A model generated the notes under the pieces. That model made no database searches, had not been told where the DNA came from, and saw only the letters and a program-made list of their open reading frames with translations. A DNA stretch of 64,000 bases from Mariniphaga sp041686935 (lineage in GTDB: Bacteria; Bacteroidota; Bacteroidia; Bacteroidales; Prolixibacteraceae). Positions 8,499 through 17,583 of the stretch are shown here, piece by piece. Positions within the stretch are counted from its first letter, which is position 1. Each line of letters begins with the position of its first letter. Location of the stretch: positions 248,001 to 312,000 of the forward strand of contig JAWLCW010000001.1 in assembly GCA_041686935.1 (NCBI GenBank), written 5' to 3'. The position numbers and the translations under genes are program-made.

Positions 8499-9758
8499 AT
8501 GGAGCGAAGAGAGATTGAAATTATGGCGCCGGTGGGTTCGTACGAATCGCTGATGGCGGCTATTCAGGGCGGGGCCGGTTCGGTTTATTTTGGTGTGGAA
8601 CACCTGAACATGCGGTCGCGATCGGCCAACAACTTTTCGCTCGACGACCTGAAAAAAATAGTTGAAATTGCCACAACCAATGGTGGAAAAACCTATCTCA
8701 CCCTGAACGTGGAAATTTTTGACAATGAAGCAGACCAGATGCATGCCGTGCTCGATGCAGCCAGAAAGGCCGGCGTTTCTGCGGTGATTGCCGCCGACAT
8801 TTCGGTTATCATGTATGCCCGTTCCATAGGCCTTGAGGTGCATATTTCAACTCAGGTAAACATTACCAATGTGGAAGCGGTGAAGTTTTATGCGCAGTTT
8901 GCCGATGTGGTGGTTTTGGCCCGTGAAATGAATCTGGGCCGGGTGTGGGAAATCAGTAATCAAATAAAAGAGCAAAAGATTAAAGGACCTTCGGGAAATC
9001 TGGTGCGGCTGGAAATGTTTGTGCACGGAGCCCTCTGCATGGCCATTTCAGGGAAGTGTTACCTGAGCCTGCATGAGATGAACTCGTCGGCCAACCGCGG
9101 GGCCTGTCTGCAAACCTGCCGCCGAGCCTATACGGTTACCGACAAGGAAACGGGCGCAGAACTGGAAATAGACAACGAATACATCATGTCGCCCAAAGAC
9201 CTGAAAACCATCCACTTTCTGAATAAAATACTGGATGCCGGCGTTTCGGTGCTGAAAATCGAAGGGCGCGCCCGTTCGCCCGAATACGTGAAAACCACGG
9301 TACAATGTTACCACGAAGCGGTGGAAGCGTGTTTTGAAAATACATTCACCGAAGAAAAAATTAAAGACTGGGACGAACGGCTGGCATCGGTTTTTAACCG
9401 TGGGTTTTGGGATGGCTACTACCTGGGAAAGCGGTTGGGCGAATGGAGTGCCAATTATGGCTCGCGGGCTACCAAACGAAAAATTTACATTGGCAAATGC
9501 ACCAACTACTTCACCAATATCGGCGTGGCGGAATTCAAACTGGAGACCCAAAACCTGAATACGGGTGATGAAATTATAATTACCGGACCAACAACCGGTG
9601 TGGTACAAACCGTTGTTAACGAAATCCGGTTCGAAATGAAACCTGTTGAAATGGGTTTTAAAGGCCAGTATATTTCTGTTCCGGTTGACACAAAACTTCG
9701 GCGATCAGACAAACTTTTCAAGGTAGTGGATGCCAAAGAGGTGAAAGAACGAAGGTAA
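8499..9758 (+). CDS. Peptidase U32 family protein (TrhP-like)
   Basis: A 419-residue U32-family protein. The N-terminal part has GGAGSVYFGVEHLNMRSR (about 24-41), the family's G-A-x-x-V-Y-F-G signature. Four cysteines at 180, 187, 203 and 207 (GALCMAISGKCYLS, RGACLQTC) fit the iron-sulfur ligands known in U32 relatives such as TrhP and UbiU. The segment MSPKDLKTI and the invariant KIEGRARSPEYV follow. Despite the family name, characterised members act in tRNA wobble-uridine hydroxylation, 23S rRNA modification or ubiquinone hydroxylation. A tRNA/RNA modification role is most likely in a Bacteroidota. ATG 8499 is chosen because the upstream TTG sits in the -7 box. Confidence 0.9.
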   Translation: MERREIEIMAPVGSYESLMAAIQGGAGSVYFGVEHLNMRSRSANNFSLDDLKKIVEIATTNGGKTYLTLNVEIFDNEADQMHAVLDAARKAGVSAVIAADISVIMYARSIGLEVHISTQVNITNVEAVKFYAQFADVVVLAREMNLGRVWEISNQIKEQKIKGPSGNLVRLEMFVHGALCMAISGKCYLSLHEMNSSANRGACLQTCRRAYTVTDKETGAELEIDNEYIMSPKDLKTIHFLNKILDAGVSVLKIEGRARSPEYVKTTVQCYHEAVEACFENTFTEEKIKDWDERLASVFNRGFWDGYYLGKRLGEWSANYGSRATKRKIYIGKCTNYFTNIGVAEFKLETQNLNTGDEIIITGPTTGVVQTVVNEIRFEMKPVEMGFKGQYISVPVDTKLRRSDKLFKVVDAKEVKERR

Positions 9759-9797
9759 TTTTTCAGCATCTGTTTGGATTTTCGGTAAAGAAAGTCA

Positions 9798-9805
9798 TAT
9801 CTTCA
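9798..9805 (+). promoter_or_regulatory. Possible -7 box of the outer-membrane protein gene
   Basis: TATCTTCA, the same variant as before the GH9 gene, lies 23 bp before ATG 9829. Confidence 0.35.
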
Positions 9806-9828
9806 TGGCGTAAATTAATCAATCCAAA

Positions 9829-10725
9829 ATGAATCGTTATCTCGCCCTTCTGTTTCTTTTTTTATTGATTTTTGGATCCGCATCCGGGCAGATATTCAGG
9901 TACAGGTTAAGTGCCAACACCGGAGTTTTTCTGGGAGAACCCGGTAAAGCTGAAATAAACTACCCTATGAAAGACGAACTTTCACACCCCGGAAGTCAAA
10001 ACTTCAGGCCAACCCTGAGGCCAGGAGTGGAACTGGAAATTATGAAACCGGTTTCTTCTGAATTTGAATGGGGATTACAGTTTGGTTTTACCAACATTGC
10101 CGGATATACCCCGCAAGCTCCGCTGTATAATTTTTTCCTTTCAAGATACAATCCGCTTCCCACTTCTTACAGGTATCCAGTTGAAACATTAACATTTGAT
10201 ACCAAATTATTTAGTATTCATGCAACTGCACGATGGCATTTTCTTCCAGTTTTAAATGATGCAAATATTTTTCTGAAAATATTGGGTGGCGTTTCATTTA
10301 CGGGAACCGATTTTACTTTTCAGGATCCATATTACAGCATCAAATATGACGTAGGTGTATTGTTTGCCCGGGGTACGCAAAACAGCGATTATCCCAAACA
10401 TGCAGCAATCAGCGGAGGTACCGGGTTGGGTGCAACATACCGGATTTCGGATAAACTTGACATTTACTTCGATGTCACTGCATCACTTATCCATTCTGAC
10501 ATTGTTAATGGTGTACCTAACTTTAATTATTCAGAAAGCCAGTCAACAATGCAAAGAACCAACAGTCTGTCGTCAGTGGCGCAGGCAAGCATTGGGCTTC
10601 TTTATTCTGCCATTCCCGACAGAAGAGTTCACAAAAGCAATTTCACCCGTTCAAACAGGGTAAACAGAAACACATTTACGAAAAAAAACCGCGGTAAACC
10701 CTTCATCAAAGGCAGAAAAAAATAA
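9829..10725 (+). CDS. Predicted outer-membrane beta-barrel protein
   Basis: A 298-residue protein with a clear signal peptide (MNRYLALLFLFLLIF, cleavage near GSASGQ). Alternating amphipathic strands such as FEWGLQFGFTNIAGY, ISGGTGLGATYRI and KLDIYFDVTASLI follow. The pattern resembles PorT/OmpA-like 8-strand barrels. The C-terminal 40 residues are strongly basic (RSNRVNRNTFTKKNRGKPF), unlike a normal barrel closing strand, and may reach into the periplasm or bind anionic polymer. I do not recognise a specific family. It is monocistronic, with a hairpin terminator just after the stop. Confidence 0.65.
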   Translation: MNRYLALLFLFLLIFGSASGQIFRYRLSANTGVFLGEPGKAEINYPMKDELSHPGSQNFRPTLRPGVELEIMKPVSSEFEWGLQFGFTNIAGYTPQAPLYNFFLSRYNPLPTSYRYPVETLTFDTKLFSIHATARWHFLPVLNDANIFLKILGGVSFTGTDFTFQDPYYSIKYDVGVLFARGTQNSDYPKHAAISGGTGLGATYRISDKLDIYFDVTASLIHSDIVNGVPNFNYSESQSTMQRTNSLSSVAQASIGLLYSAIPDRRVHKSNFTRSNRVNRNTFTKKNRGKPFIKGRKK

Positions 10726-10728
10726 AAA

Positions 10729-10753
10729 GCGATGGAGAAATTCCACCGCCTTT
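10729..10753 (+). terminator. Hairpin terminator after the outer-membrane gene
   Basis: GCG-A-TGGA, loop GAAAT, then TCCA-C-CGC form a stem with one A-C mismatch, followed by a short T run. It starts 4 bp after the stop at 10725. Confidence 0.45.
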
Positions 10754-10935
10754 ACCCAAAATTCAAATATTTATAAACTTTGTCAGGCCCTAAACAAGTC
10801 TCAACCAATCAACTTCCACCAGTCCACTTAAAAATTTTGTTGTTTAAGACCATACCAGAATTACGGCCTTTCGCGACCATTGTTTCAAAAACTGTCAGGT
10901 TTAACAAATTTTATCAGACGCAACCAGGAAAGAAA

Positions 10936-11853
10936 TCAGACCAGGCTTTCAAAAACACGCTCAAGAAGGCGTTTTGTGGCCAGTATTCCTTCTTTTTCAG
11001 GCAATTGGTTTCCTTCGTATTCTATTCCTACCCAACCTTTATAGCCGGAATCTTTAACAATTTTCATAATTCGGAAATAGTCGGAACGGGTATCATTTCC
11101 ATCAGCACCAAAATCATTTGACTTGGCGCTCACACCTTTGGCATACGGCATCAGCAATTCCATCCCTTTGTACCGATCGAACTCTTCTCCGGTTTGACGG
11201 TTGATAATGAAATTCCCAAAATCGGGTAAGGTACCTACACGTTTGTGGTCAACCAATTCCATAACACCGGCCAGCCATTCGCCGTGGCTCGACCAGCCTC
11301 CATGGTTTTCAACAATAACGTTGATTTTTTGCTTGTCGCCGTATTCGCAAAGCATACGCAGCCCGTCGGCAGCCAGTTTTTGCTGTTCTTCAAAACTTCC
11401 CTGGCTTCCGGCATTCACCCTTATGGAATGACAACCCAAAAATTTGGCCGCATCAATCCATTTTTTGTGGTTTTCAACCGTTTTAATGCGTTCTGCTTTT
11501 TCCGGATGGCCAACCATTCCTTCGCCGTCACACATGATTAACACACTGGTAACGCCTTCGTTTTTGCATATCTTTTTCAATTCGGTCAGATATTTTTGAT
11601 CTTTGGCCTTATCCTTAAAAAACTGATTTACATATTCCACTCCTTTTATACCGTGTTCTGCCGCAAAACGCGGGAAGTCGAGGTTTGTCATTTCGTTGGC
11701 AAAAAGTGTTTTATGCAACGACCATTCGGCCAGCGAAATTTTAAACGGAGATTTTTTTGCAGCCAGTCCGGCAAAAGCAGGAGACACAAGCATTGTTCCG
11801 GCTGTTGCAGCCATTGTTGCTTTTAAAAAGTTCCTTCTTGATGTATTTTCCAT
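10936..11853 (-). CDS. Tat-exported sugar phosphate isomerase/epimerase-like TIM-barrel protein
   Basis: A 305-residue protein with a twin-arginine signal at its start (SRRNFLKATMAA, R6-R7, then a hydrophobic stretch to PAFAG). The rest is an AP-endonuclease-2/xylose-isomerase-like TIM barrel, with strand ends VIVENHGGWSSHGEW, VGTLPDFGNF and GWVGIEYEG. These supply the Glu, His and Asp metal ligands of the family. Members isomerise or epimerise ketoses, hydroxypyruvate or inositols; the substrate here is unknown. Folded export through Tat suggests activity in the periplasm. It lies 38 bp downstream of the DUF5009 membrane gene on the same strand, which suggests a shared role in envelope sugar metabolism. 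Confidence 0.85.
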   Translation of the reverse strand: MENTSRRNFLKATMAATAGTMLVSPAFAGLAAKKSPFKISLAEWSLHKTLFANEMTNLDFPRFAAEHGIKGVEYVNQFFKDKAKDQKYLTELKKICKNEGVTSVLIMCDGEGMVGHPEKAERIKTVENHKKWIDAAKFLGCHSIRVNAGSQGSFEEQQKLAADGLRMLCEYGDKQKINVIVENHGGWSSHGEWLAGVMELVDHKRVGTLPDFGNFIINRQTGEEFDRYKGMELLMPYAKGVSAKSNDFGADGNDTRSDYFRIMKIVKDSGYKGWVGIEYEGNQLPEKEGILATKRLLERVFESLV

Positions 11854-11891
11854 TTTATCTTATTTTAATTTGAATGATGAAATTGCAGTTT

Positions 11892-13022
11892 TTATATTTT
11901 AAAAAAGATTCTTTTTCGGTATAAATAATAGCATAAAAGCCATTCGAGCGCCAGAACGGTTAACGAAGTTACCAGTGCCATCAGAAACTCCGGGGCATGA
12001 AACCAGTTTAGAAAACCTTTGGTAAAAATACCCACAAACCCGTTAAACCATTGTCCGCCAACGGTATTCGAAAACAGGTATATAAAAATGGGATTCATGC
12101 CCACAATTACGAATGGAAATATCCAGCGGTTGATTTTCTTTATGTCTATAAACCAGTAGCTGAAAGCCAGTACCAAAAGCGACCAACCGCCCGAAGCAAG
12201 CACAAACGATGAAGTAGAAATACGTTTGATAATGGGAGTTACAGAAGTGAAGTGGAGCAAATAGCCTGCCACCAGAATAATCAATCCACCCACGATTAAC
12301 TTTTTTAACTTTTCTGATTCCGGTTTTTTGGAAAGCAGCAACTGCCCCGCAACAACACCCCAAATGGTATGTGCTGCCGTAGGAATAAAGTTGATGGCTA
12401 CCCATCCGCCACCGGCATTTATTTTGCCCATGAGAACCAGATCCATCCATGTTCCAAAGTTGTGATCTTTAACAAACGGCTGGTTATAACCTTCCAAAGG
12501 AAATGTCCGGTATAAAATTTCGGTCAGCAATAGAAGTCCTAAAGCGGCAAGAATTTGTACAGAGGGTTTGTAGCGCATCAGAAAATAGGCTATAATGATA
12601 GTAACTGAAAGTTGTGAAAGCACATTCCACAACTCCCAAACCAGTTCACGCCGGTAACCGCAGTGAAGTCCAACGCCAAATGCCAGCAGCAAAATACATC
12701 GCTGAATTATATGCCGGGTTATTTTTTGTTTTGAATCGCCCCGTTTCCGCCTTTTTGCATAGGAAAACGGCATGGCCACCCCAACAATAAACATAAAAAA
12801 TGGCTGCACCAAATCCCAGAATCTTAATCCGTCCCACGGATGATGGTGAAATTGCTGAAAAAAAGGTTCAAGAAAAGATCCGGCGACCGGCTCTTTAACC
12901 AAAACGCTCCATAAGGCTGTTCCTTCGGCCACCAGAAGGAACATGGTAATTCCGCGAAAAAAATCGAGCGATAACAGACGAATACCAGTTTGAACAGATT
13001 TTTCAGGTTTTATTTGGTTCAT
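11892..13022 (-). CDS. DUF5009/HGSNAT-like membrane acyltransferase homologue
   Basis: From ATG 13022 this is a 376-residue polytopic membrane protein. It starts with the family segment RLLSLDFFRGITMFLLVAEGT, followed by about ten hydrophobic helices, including FIVGVAMPFSYAKRRKR and WVAINFIPTAAHTIWG. This matches DUF5009 and the heparan-alpha-glucosaminide N-acetyltransferase-like membrane family, which moves acetyl groups across membranes to sugars. The catalytic histidine of HGSNAT cannot be placed with certainty. The frame remains open to 13073, but a perfect inverted repeat sits at 13037-13052, so the extension is more likely regulatory. Substrate unknown. Confidence 0.8.
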   Translation of the reverse strand: MNQIKPEKSVQTGIRLLSLDFFRGITMFLLVAEGTALWSVLVKEPVAGSFLEPFFQQFHHHPWDGLRFWDLVQPFFMFIVGVAMPFSYAKRRKRGDSKQKITRHIIQRCILLLAFGVGLHCGYRRELVWELWNVLSQLSVTIIIAYFLMRYKPSVQILAALGLLLLTEILYRTFPLEGYNQPFVKDHNFGTWMDLVLMGKINAGGGWVAINFIPTAAHTIWGVVAGQLLLSKKPESEKLKKLIVGGLIILVAGYLLHFTSVTPIIKRISTSSFVLASGGWSLLVLAFSYWFIDIKKINRWIFPFVIVGMNPIFIYLFSNTVGGQWFNGFVGIFTKGFLNWFHAPEFLMALVTSLTVLALEWLLCYYLYRKRIFFKI

Positions 13023-13036
13023 AAAAATTCTATTTT

Positions 13037-13052
13037 GATACCATCTGGTATC
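13037..13052. promoter_or_regulatory. Operator-like inverted repeat before the DUF5009 gene
   Basis: GATACCA-TC-TGGTATC is a perfect 7-bp inverted repeat with a 2-bp spacer. It lies 15 bp upstream of ATG 13022 on the minus strand, the place expected for a repressor operator or a hairpin in the 5' leader. Confidence 0.4.
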
Positions 13053-13093
13053 CGATTTCTGTTTATTTGACAAAAATTATGAAGTCTTATTCT

Positions 13094-14734
13094 CTATACG
13101 TATTTAAACCGTTTAATATTCTTTTTAGGTGTTTTTTCAAATTCTTCGCTTACCATTTCAAAAGAGCTGATTTGTTCGTATTTTGGCAACTCTGTGTTCA
13201 ATTTTTTCCGGTTGTTTTCCATTGCAGCAGGCAATTCTTCGGAAGAAATATTATCGGTTTCCATAGCTTCAAAGTCCGGGTAAACCTTGGCCACCAGTTT
13301 GCCCTGACGTTCGGTAACTACACATTCAGCCACATAAGGCATGTTCGATATTTTGGCTTCAATTTCTTCCGGATATATATTTTGACCCGAAGGACCAAGA
13401 ATCATGTTTTTGGAACGCCCGCGGATAAAAATAAAATTGTTTTTGTCAATTACGCCAAGGTCGCCGGTTTTCAACCAGCCATCCTCTGTAAAAGTCTCTT
13501 TGGTAGCTTGTTCATTTTTAAAATAACCGGTCATTACATTTTCCCCGCGTACCTGAATTTCTCCAACCATGTTGTAAGGATCCGGTGAATCAATACGCAC
13601 TTCCATCCTGTCAACCAGCCTCCCTGCCGAACCAGAAATTGTTTTATCCCACGCTTCGTAACTGATTAGCGGTCCGCACTCTGTCATTCCGTATCCAATA
13701 GAAAATTTAAAATTGATACGGCGGAAAAATTTCTCCACATCGGCACTTAAGGGTGCACCACCGATAACAATTTCAAAAAACCTTCCTCCAAAAGTTTCGG
13801 TCAGTTTTTCTTTTATCTTTTTCAATATAACATTTTGAAGACCCGGTGTTTTAAGCAGAATTTTAACCAAAGGTTTTTCTATGGAAGGCAAAATTCGTTT
13901 TTTGTAAATTTTTTCTATAACCAGCGGCACAGAAAGAATCAGGTGTGGTTTTACCTCACCAAATACTTTGGTGATGATTGCCGGCGAAGGAATCCGACTT
14001 AAAAAAGTAATGTGACAACCCAGCGTAACCGGAAACAAAAATTCAAACAATAAACCATAGACATGTGCCATTGGCAGAAAAGAAACAATTTTATGGCCCG
14101 GCTGCAGCGGCATGTGTTCACGGGCATAAATAATGTTGGAAACCAGGCTACGCTCAGGAATCATAACGCCTTTTGTAAAACCTGAAGTCCCGGAAGTATA
14201 AGAAATGATGCAGGTATCCTCTTTTTTCCAGTTTTCAAATTTGAAACTTTCCTTTTTCAGTTTATTCTCTTTGTAGTACTGAAAAGAATCGGCCAGTTTA
14301 AATTGAGTGTTATTATCTTTTGCTGCATGCAACGAAAAATCTTCCAAAACAATAACAGCCTGCAATTTTTCAGCTTTTTCAAAGTCCACTTTTTCAAGCA
14401 GGGTTTTGGCGCCAATTACCAGCTTAGATTCAGAATGGTTAATAATGTGATTGGTGTTGCTTTCGTTAAAGTCTGGTAAAATGGGCACTATTACTATTCC
14501 CGACGAAAGCGCCGAAAGAAAAACAGCACCCCAGTGAGCTGAATTTCTTCCCAAAAGAGCAATCTTGTCTCCTCGCTGCAAGCCGGAAAGCTGGTAGAAC
14601 AGATGAAGTGATTTTATTGTCTCTGCGATTTCGTAAAATTTAAAATCGTTTCCTTCATAATCGGAAAAAACGAGATTATCCCAGTTTTTTTGAAAGGCAC
14701 TGGTGTAAAGTTGTGATAATGTATGATTTGCCAT
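13094..14734 (-). CDS. AMP-forming long-chain acyl-CoA synthetase family protein
   Basis: From ATG 14734 the protein has 546 residues. It is an adenylate-forming enzyme with the P-loop-like motif YTSGTSGFTKGVMI (about 179-192), the A5 motif GYGMTECGPLI, the ATP-binding TGDLG segment and the hinge region FIRGRSKNMI. A C-terminal lysine lies in KTPKKNIKRF. It should activate a fatty acid with ATP and CoA at the inner membrane face; substrate chain length cannot be told. The first eight codons from TTG 14758 overlap a TACATTTG -7 box, so ATG 14734 is the better start. It is followed by the DUF5009 gene in the same direction. Confidence 0.92.
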   Translation of the reverse strand: MANHTLSQLYTSAFQKNWDNLVFSDYEGNDFKFYEIAETIKSLHLFYQLSGLQRGDKIALLGRNSAHWGAVFLSALSSGIVIVPILPDFNESNTNHIINHSESKLVIGAKTLLEKVDFEKAEKLQAVIVLEDFSLHAAKDNNTQFKLADSFQYYKENKLKKESFKFENWKKEDTCIISYTSGTSGFTKGVMIPERSLVSNIIYAREHMPLQPGHKIVSFLPMAHVYGLLFEFLFPVTLGCHITFLSRIPSPAIITKVFGEVKPHLILSVPLVIEKIYKKRILPSIEKPLVKILLKTPGLQNVILKKIKEKLTETFGGRFFEIVIGGAPLSADVEKFFRRINFKFSIGYGMTECGPLISYEAWDKTISGSAGRLVDRMEVRIDSPDPYNMVGEIQVRGENVMTGYFKNEQATKETFTEDGWLKTGDLGVIDKNNFIFIRGRSKNMILGPSGQNIYPEEIEAKISNMPYVAECVVTERQGKLVAKVYPDFEAMETDNISSEELPAAMENNRKKLNTELPKYEQISSFEMVSEEFEKTPKKNIKRFKYV

Positions 14735-14755
14735 TGTTTTTGAATTTTGTTTGCT

Positions 14756-14763
14756 CAAATGTA
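14756..14763 (-). promoter_or_regulatory. -7 box of the acyl-CoA synthetase gene
   Basis: TACATTTG on the minus strand, 21 bp before ATG 14734. It overlaps the alternative TTG start. Confidence 0.55.
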
Positions 14764-15024
14764 TGAAAAATTAAAAACTAAATCCACTCTTTTTCATTTC
14801 CTGAACGAAATATCAGAAAGATTTGGAATGAATGGATTGGTAGTAATCCAATATTTAACTTTTGTTAACACTGTAATGTAATTGATTAATTTAGTGCATT
14901 AATAGAAACTATATGTGATAACTGTTTCATAAAATTTGTTAAAAGATGAACAAAATAACTCATTTATTCCTTATATGGGTTGAAAGACAATTAAACAGAT
15001 TTATTAATTTTTAAAAACAAGGTT

Positions 15025-15615
15025 ATGAAAACGATTAAAACAACAATGATTGCAATTGCCATGATATTTTTGGCAAACTTCGCTTATTCTTCAGGTAATG
15101 TAAAATTAAATGTTGCTCCGGTTGAATCAGAAAGGGCTTATGTTGAAATTTCGAACACTGCACTTACTTATTTTGAAATTGATGTAAGAGATGAGTTCGG
15201 AGATTTGATATTCAGAAAAAAAACGCTTGAACCGGTGGCTGCCTACAAGAAAAAATATGACTTTTCAGCTCTGGATGATGGCATTTATACGTTGAAAGTA
15301 AAATCGGAAAACGAAACAAACCAGAAAAGATTTAAAATGGAAAGAGGCGAAATCACGATTCTGGAAATGAGAAAGGTTGTTGAACCCTATTTTACAACCG
15401 ATGGCAATATCTGGAAAATGTCGTATCTGAATTTTCCGATGGAAAAAACCAGTTTATACGTTTACGACAGAAGTCAGCTTCTTTTTGAAAAAGAAATTAA
15501 ACCGGAGTTTGCATTACACGAAGGATTGGATCTTTCAGGATTAAATCCCGGAAGTTATCAAATTGTTTTTACAACTCCATATGACATTTTTGAACATGAG
15601 GTAAGAGTGAAATAA
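15025..15615 (+). CDS. Secreted protein of unknown function
   Basis: A 196-residue protein with a signal peptide (MKTIKTTMIAIAMIFLANFAYSSG). The mature part contains repeated short beta-strand units, for example YFEIDVRDEFGDLIFRKKT, DDGIYTLKVKSENE and NPGSYQIVFTTPYD. These read like two fibronectin/T9SS-tail-like beta sandwiches (about 25-105 and 110-196). No enzyme motif or canonical T9SS C-terminal signal is seen. It is probably periplasmic or surface located. It is monocistronic with a strong terminator. About 290 bp of AT-rich DNA without a clear TAnnTTTG box lie upstream. I do not recognise the family. Confidence 0.65.
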   Translation: MKTIKTTMIAIAMIFLANFAYSSGNVKLNVAPVESERAYVEISNTALTYFEIDVRDEFGDLIFRKKTLEPVAAYKKKYDFSALDDGIYTLKVKSENETNQKRFKMERGEITILEMRKVVEPYFTTDGNIWKMSYLNFPMEKTSLYVYDRSQLLFEKEIKPEFALHEGLDLSGLNPGSYQIVFTTPYDIFEHEVRVK

Positions 15616-15635
15616 GGTATAAATTCATTTTTAGC

Positions 15636-15672
15636 AAAAGCCGGCTCATTAACAAAGCCGGCTTTTCTTTTT
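15636..15672 (+). terminator. Rho-independent terminator after the secreted protein gene
   Basis: AAAAGCCGGCT and AGCCGGCTTTT form a perfect 11-bp stem with a 9-base loop, followed by a T-rich tail. Confidence 0.85.
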
Positions 15673-15723
15673 ATAAAAACTGGAAAATAACAGGTTAAAC
15701 ATCAAAAATGATCAGGCAATTGG

Positions 15724-15731
15724 TATCTTTG
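15724..15731 (+). promoter_or_regulatory. -7 box of the DUF4271 gene
   Basis: TATCTTTG, an exact TAnnTTTG match, 11 bp before ATG 15743. Confidence 0.55.
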
Positions 15732-15742
15732 CACCAATAAAT

Positions 15743-16732
15743 ATGGAAAAAGATTTGACATATCGGCAGGACACGACGCAGGCGACAAATCCATTGATAA
15801 AATTACAGAATCTTCCTGAAACGGGAGGTTTAAATATTGAACGGAATGCGCCTGTTCCATTAACCCCATTACCTGAAACCGAACCGTCAAGAGAAAAAAC
15901 AGATACAACCCCGCAACAAGCAAAACCTTCTCCACCCACACCTGCCCAGTTACGATACTGGTGGTGGCAACGCGAAAACAATCTTCTTGTAGGCGAATCG
16001 AGATACATTGAACCGCGGAATGAATTGCAAGTTCAATCAGAAACAACCTTCAAAGAAATCAGTGGATTAAAACTTCCTGAAAGGCATATAAACAGTATTA
16101 ACTACGACTGGGTAACCCTTATTCTGATTTTGGCACTGATTTTTCTGGCATCGGTGCGAATAACCTGGAGTAAATATCTTGTTCATTTGTTTCAGTCAGT
16201 AGTTAATTATTCCACATCGTACCGAATGTTCCAGGAAAAAAACAGTTCCTTACTTCAGGGAGCTTTCAGGCTCGATCTCATTTTTTATCTGGTTTTTTCT
16301 GTTTTTGTTTTTCAGTTGTTTGTTTTTTTTAAACTTGAAATCCCATATCATAGTTTTTATCTTTATTTGGTAAGTCTGGCAATAGTTCTTTTTTTTCTTT
16401 TACTAAAAAAGGCTTTATACAAAACGTTTGGATTTATAATAAACAAAACGGAAGAAACCAGTGAATATTTGTTCAATTTAAACAATTTTAACCGGGTAAC
16501 GGGACTATTATTGCTACCTGTTATTGCAATAATTGCTTTTTATCCGTTTCCTAACCTGCAAGTTCCTGTAATAATTGGAATTACAATTACTGTATTTCTT
16601 TATTTTATATTATTATCGAGAGGATTTGTAATTTTATTAAAGAAACAATTTTCAATATTTTATCTCTTTTTATACTTTTGTACCCTTGAATTTTTACCCT
16701 TGGTTTTACTTTACAAGATTTTGGTGGTATAA
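15743..16732 (+). CDS. DUF4271 membrane protein
   Basis: A 329-residue protein. The first 125 or so residues are hydrophilic and proline-rich, including PVPLTPLPETEPSREKT and QAKPSPPTPAQLRYWWWQREN. About seven hydrophobic helices follow from residue 128, starting WVTLILILALIFLASVRI. This layout and the position just before a HemD-family gene are typical of the Bacteroidota DUF4271 family, whose function is not known. It lies in the inner membrane. The next gene starts 35 bp downstream, and the pair probably forms an operon that ends at the hairpin at 17539. Confidence 0.8.
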   Translation: MEKDLTYRQDTTQATNPLIKLQNLPETGGLNIERNAPVPLTPLPETEPSREKTDTTPQQAKPSPPTPAQLRYWWWQRENNLLVGESRYIEPRNELQVQSETTFKEISGLKLPERHINSINYDWVTLILILALIFLASVRITWSKYLVHLFQSVVNYSTSYRMFQEKNSSLLQGAFRLDLIFYLVFSVFVFQLFVFFKLEIPYHSFYLYLVSLAIVLFFLLLKKALYKTFGFIINKTEETSEYLFNLNNFNRVTGLLLLPVIAIIAFYPFPNLQVPVIIGITITVFLYFILLSRGFVILLKKQFSIFYLFLYFCTLEFLPLVLLYKILVV

Positions 16733-16767
16733 GTGAGTGGGTATAGTTTAACTTAAAGAAGCGTATT

Positions 16768-17517
16768 TTGAAAATCAAGAGTATATTGGTTTCACAACCA
16801 GAACCGTCAACGGCAAAATCACCTTATTTTGACCTGGCCGAGAAGAACAATATAAAAATTGACTTTCGCCCGTTCATTCAGGTCGAAGGAGTATCGGCGA
16901 AAGAATTCCGGCAAACGCGTATCCATATTCTGGACCACACGGCAGTAATTTTTACCAGCCGCACTGCTATCGATCACTTTTTTCGCATCAGCCAGGATCT
17001 GAGGTTAACGATACCCGATTCCATGAAATACTTCTGTATTTCGGAAGCAACAGCCTATTATCTGCAAAAATACATCGTTTACAGAAAGCGGAAAATTTTC
17101 TACGGTAACGGAAAATTTTCTGATTTAACGAACCTGATGAAAAAGCACAAAGATGAAATGTTCCTTGTTCCGCTTTCTGATATTCACAAATATGAAATAC
17201 CCGAGCTGCTTGATAAAGGAGGTTTTAAATATACAAAAGCCATTTTGTACCGGACAGTCAGCAGCGATTTATCGGATTTAAAAGACGTGAATTATGATAT
17301 ACTGGTATTTTTCAGTCCGTCGGGAATTAAGTCTCTTTTTCAGAATTTTCCTGATTTTAAACAAAATGAAACCCGCATTGCCTGTTTTGGTCCTACCACG
17401 GCACAGGCCGTTCGCGAAGCAGGGTTAAGGCTCGATATTGAAGCTCCAACAACCCAGGCACCCTCAATGACAATGGCCCTGGAACAATTCATTAAAAAAG
17501 AGAATAAAAATTCATAA
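16768..17517 (+). CDS. Uroporphyrinogen-III synthase family protein (HemD paralogue)
   Basis: A 249-residue protein of the HemD fold: two Rossmann-like lobes, with VIFTSRTAIDHFF in lobe one (about 55-67) and ILVFFSPSGIKSLF, RIACFGPTTAQAVREAGL in lobe two. The T-S-x-x-(G/A)-(I/V) and G-x-T-T-A-x-A motifs are those of uroporphyrinogen-III synthases. A second family member at 57804 lies inside the hem operon, so this copy may have another role, or both may be active. No ATG is available at the N-terminus; TTG 16768 is used. It follows the DUF4271 gene by 35 bp. The family is sure, the reaction is not. Confidence 0.8.
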   Translation: MKIKSILVSQPEPSTAKSPYFDLAEKNNIKIDFRPFIQVEGVSAKEFRQTRIHILDHTAVIFTSRTAIDHFFRISQDLRLTIPDSMKYFCISEATAYYLQKYIVYRKRKIFYGNGKFSDLTNLMKKHKDEMFLVPLSDIHKYEIPELLDKGGFKYTKAILYRTVSSDLSDLKDVNYDILVFFSPSGIKSLFQNFPDFKQNETRIACFGPTTAQAVREAGLRLDIEAPTTQAPSMTMALEQFIKKENKNS

Positions 17518-17530
17518 CAAGAAAAATATT

Positions 17531-17538
17531 TACCTTTG
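17531..17538 (+). promoter_or_regulatory. -7 box before rnpA
   Basis: TACCTTTG matches TAnnTTTG. The terminator hairpin of the upstream operon begins at the next base, so transcription from this box would start inside the hairpin. Confidence 0.5.
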
Positions 17539-17575
17539 AAAGGTCGTCTGTACGATTTACAGAACGGCCTTTTTT
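17539..17575 (+). terminator. Terminator between the hemD paralogue and rnpA
   Basis: AAAGGTCGT-CTGTA pairs with TACAG-A-ACGGCCTTT around a 6-base loop (one G-U pair, one bulged A), followed by a T run. It ends the upstream operon and stops 8 bp before the rnpA start codon. Confidence 0.75.
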
Positions 17576-17583
17576 ATTGGCTT

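Noticed and set aside
8172..8843. A 223-codon minus-strand frame that includes hicB
   Set aside because: The N-terminal 154 codons are antisense to the U32 gene and cross both promoter boxes; HicB similarity begins at ATG 8381.
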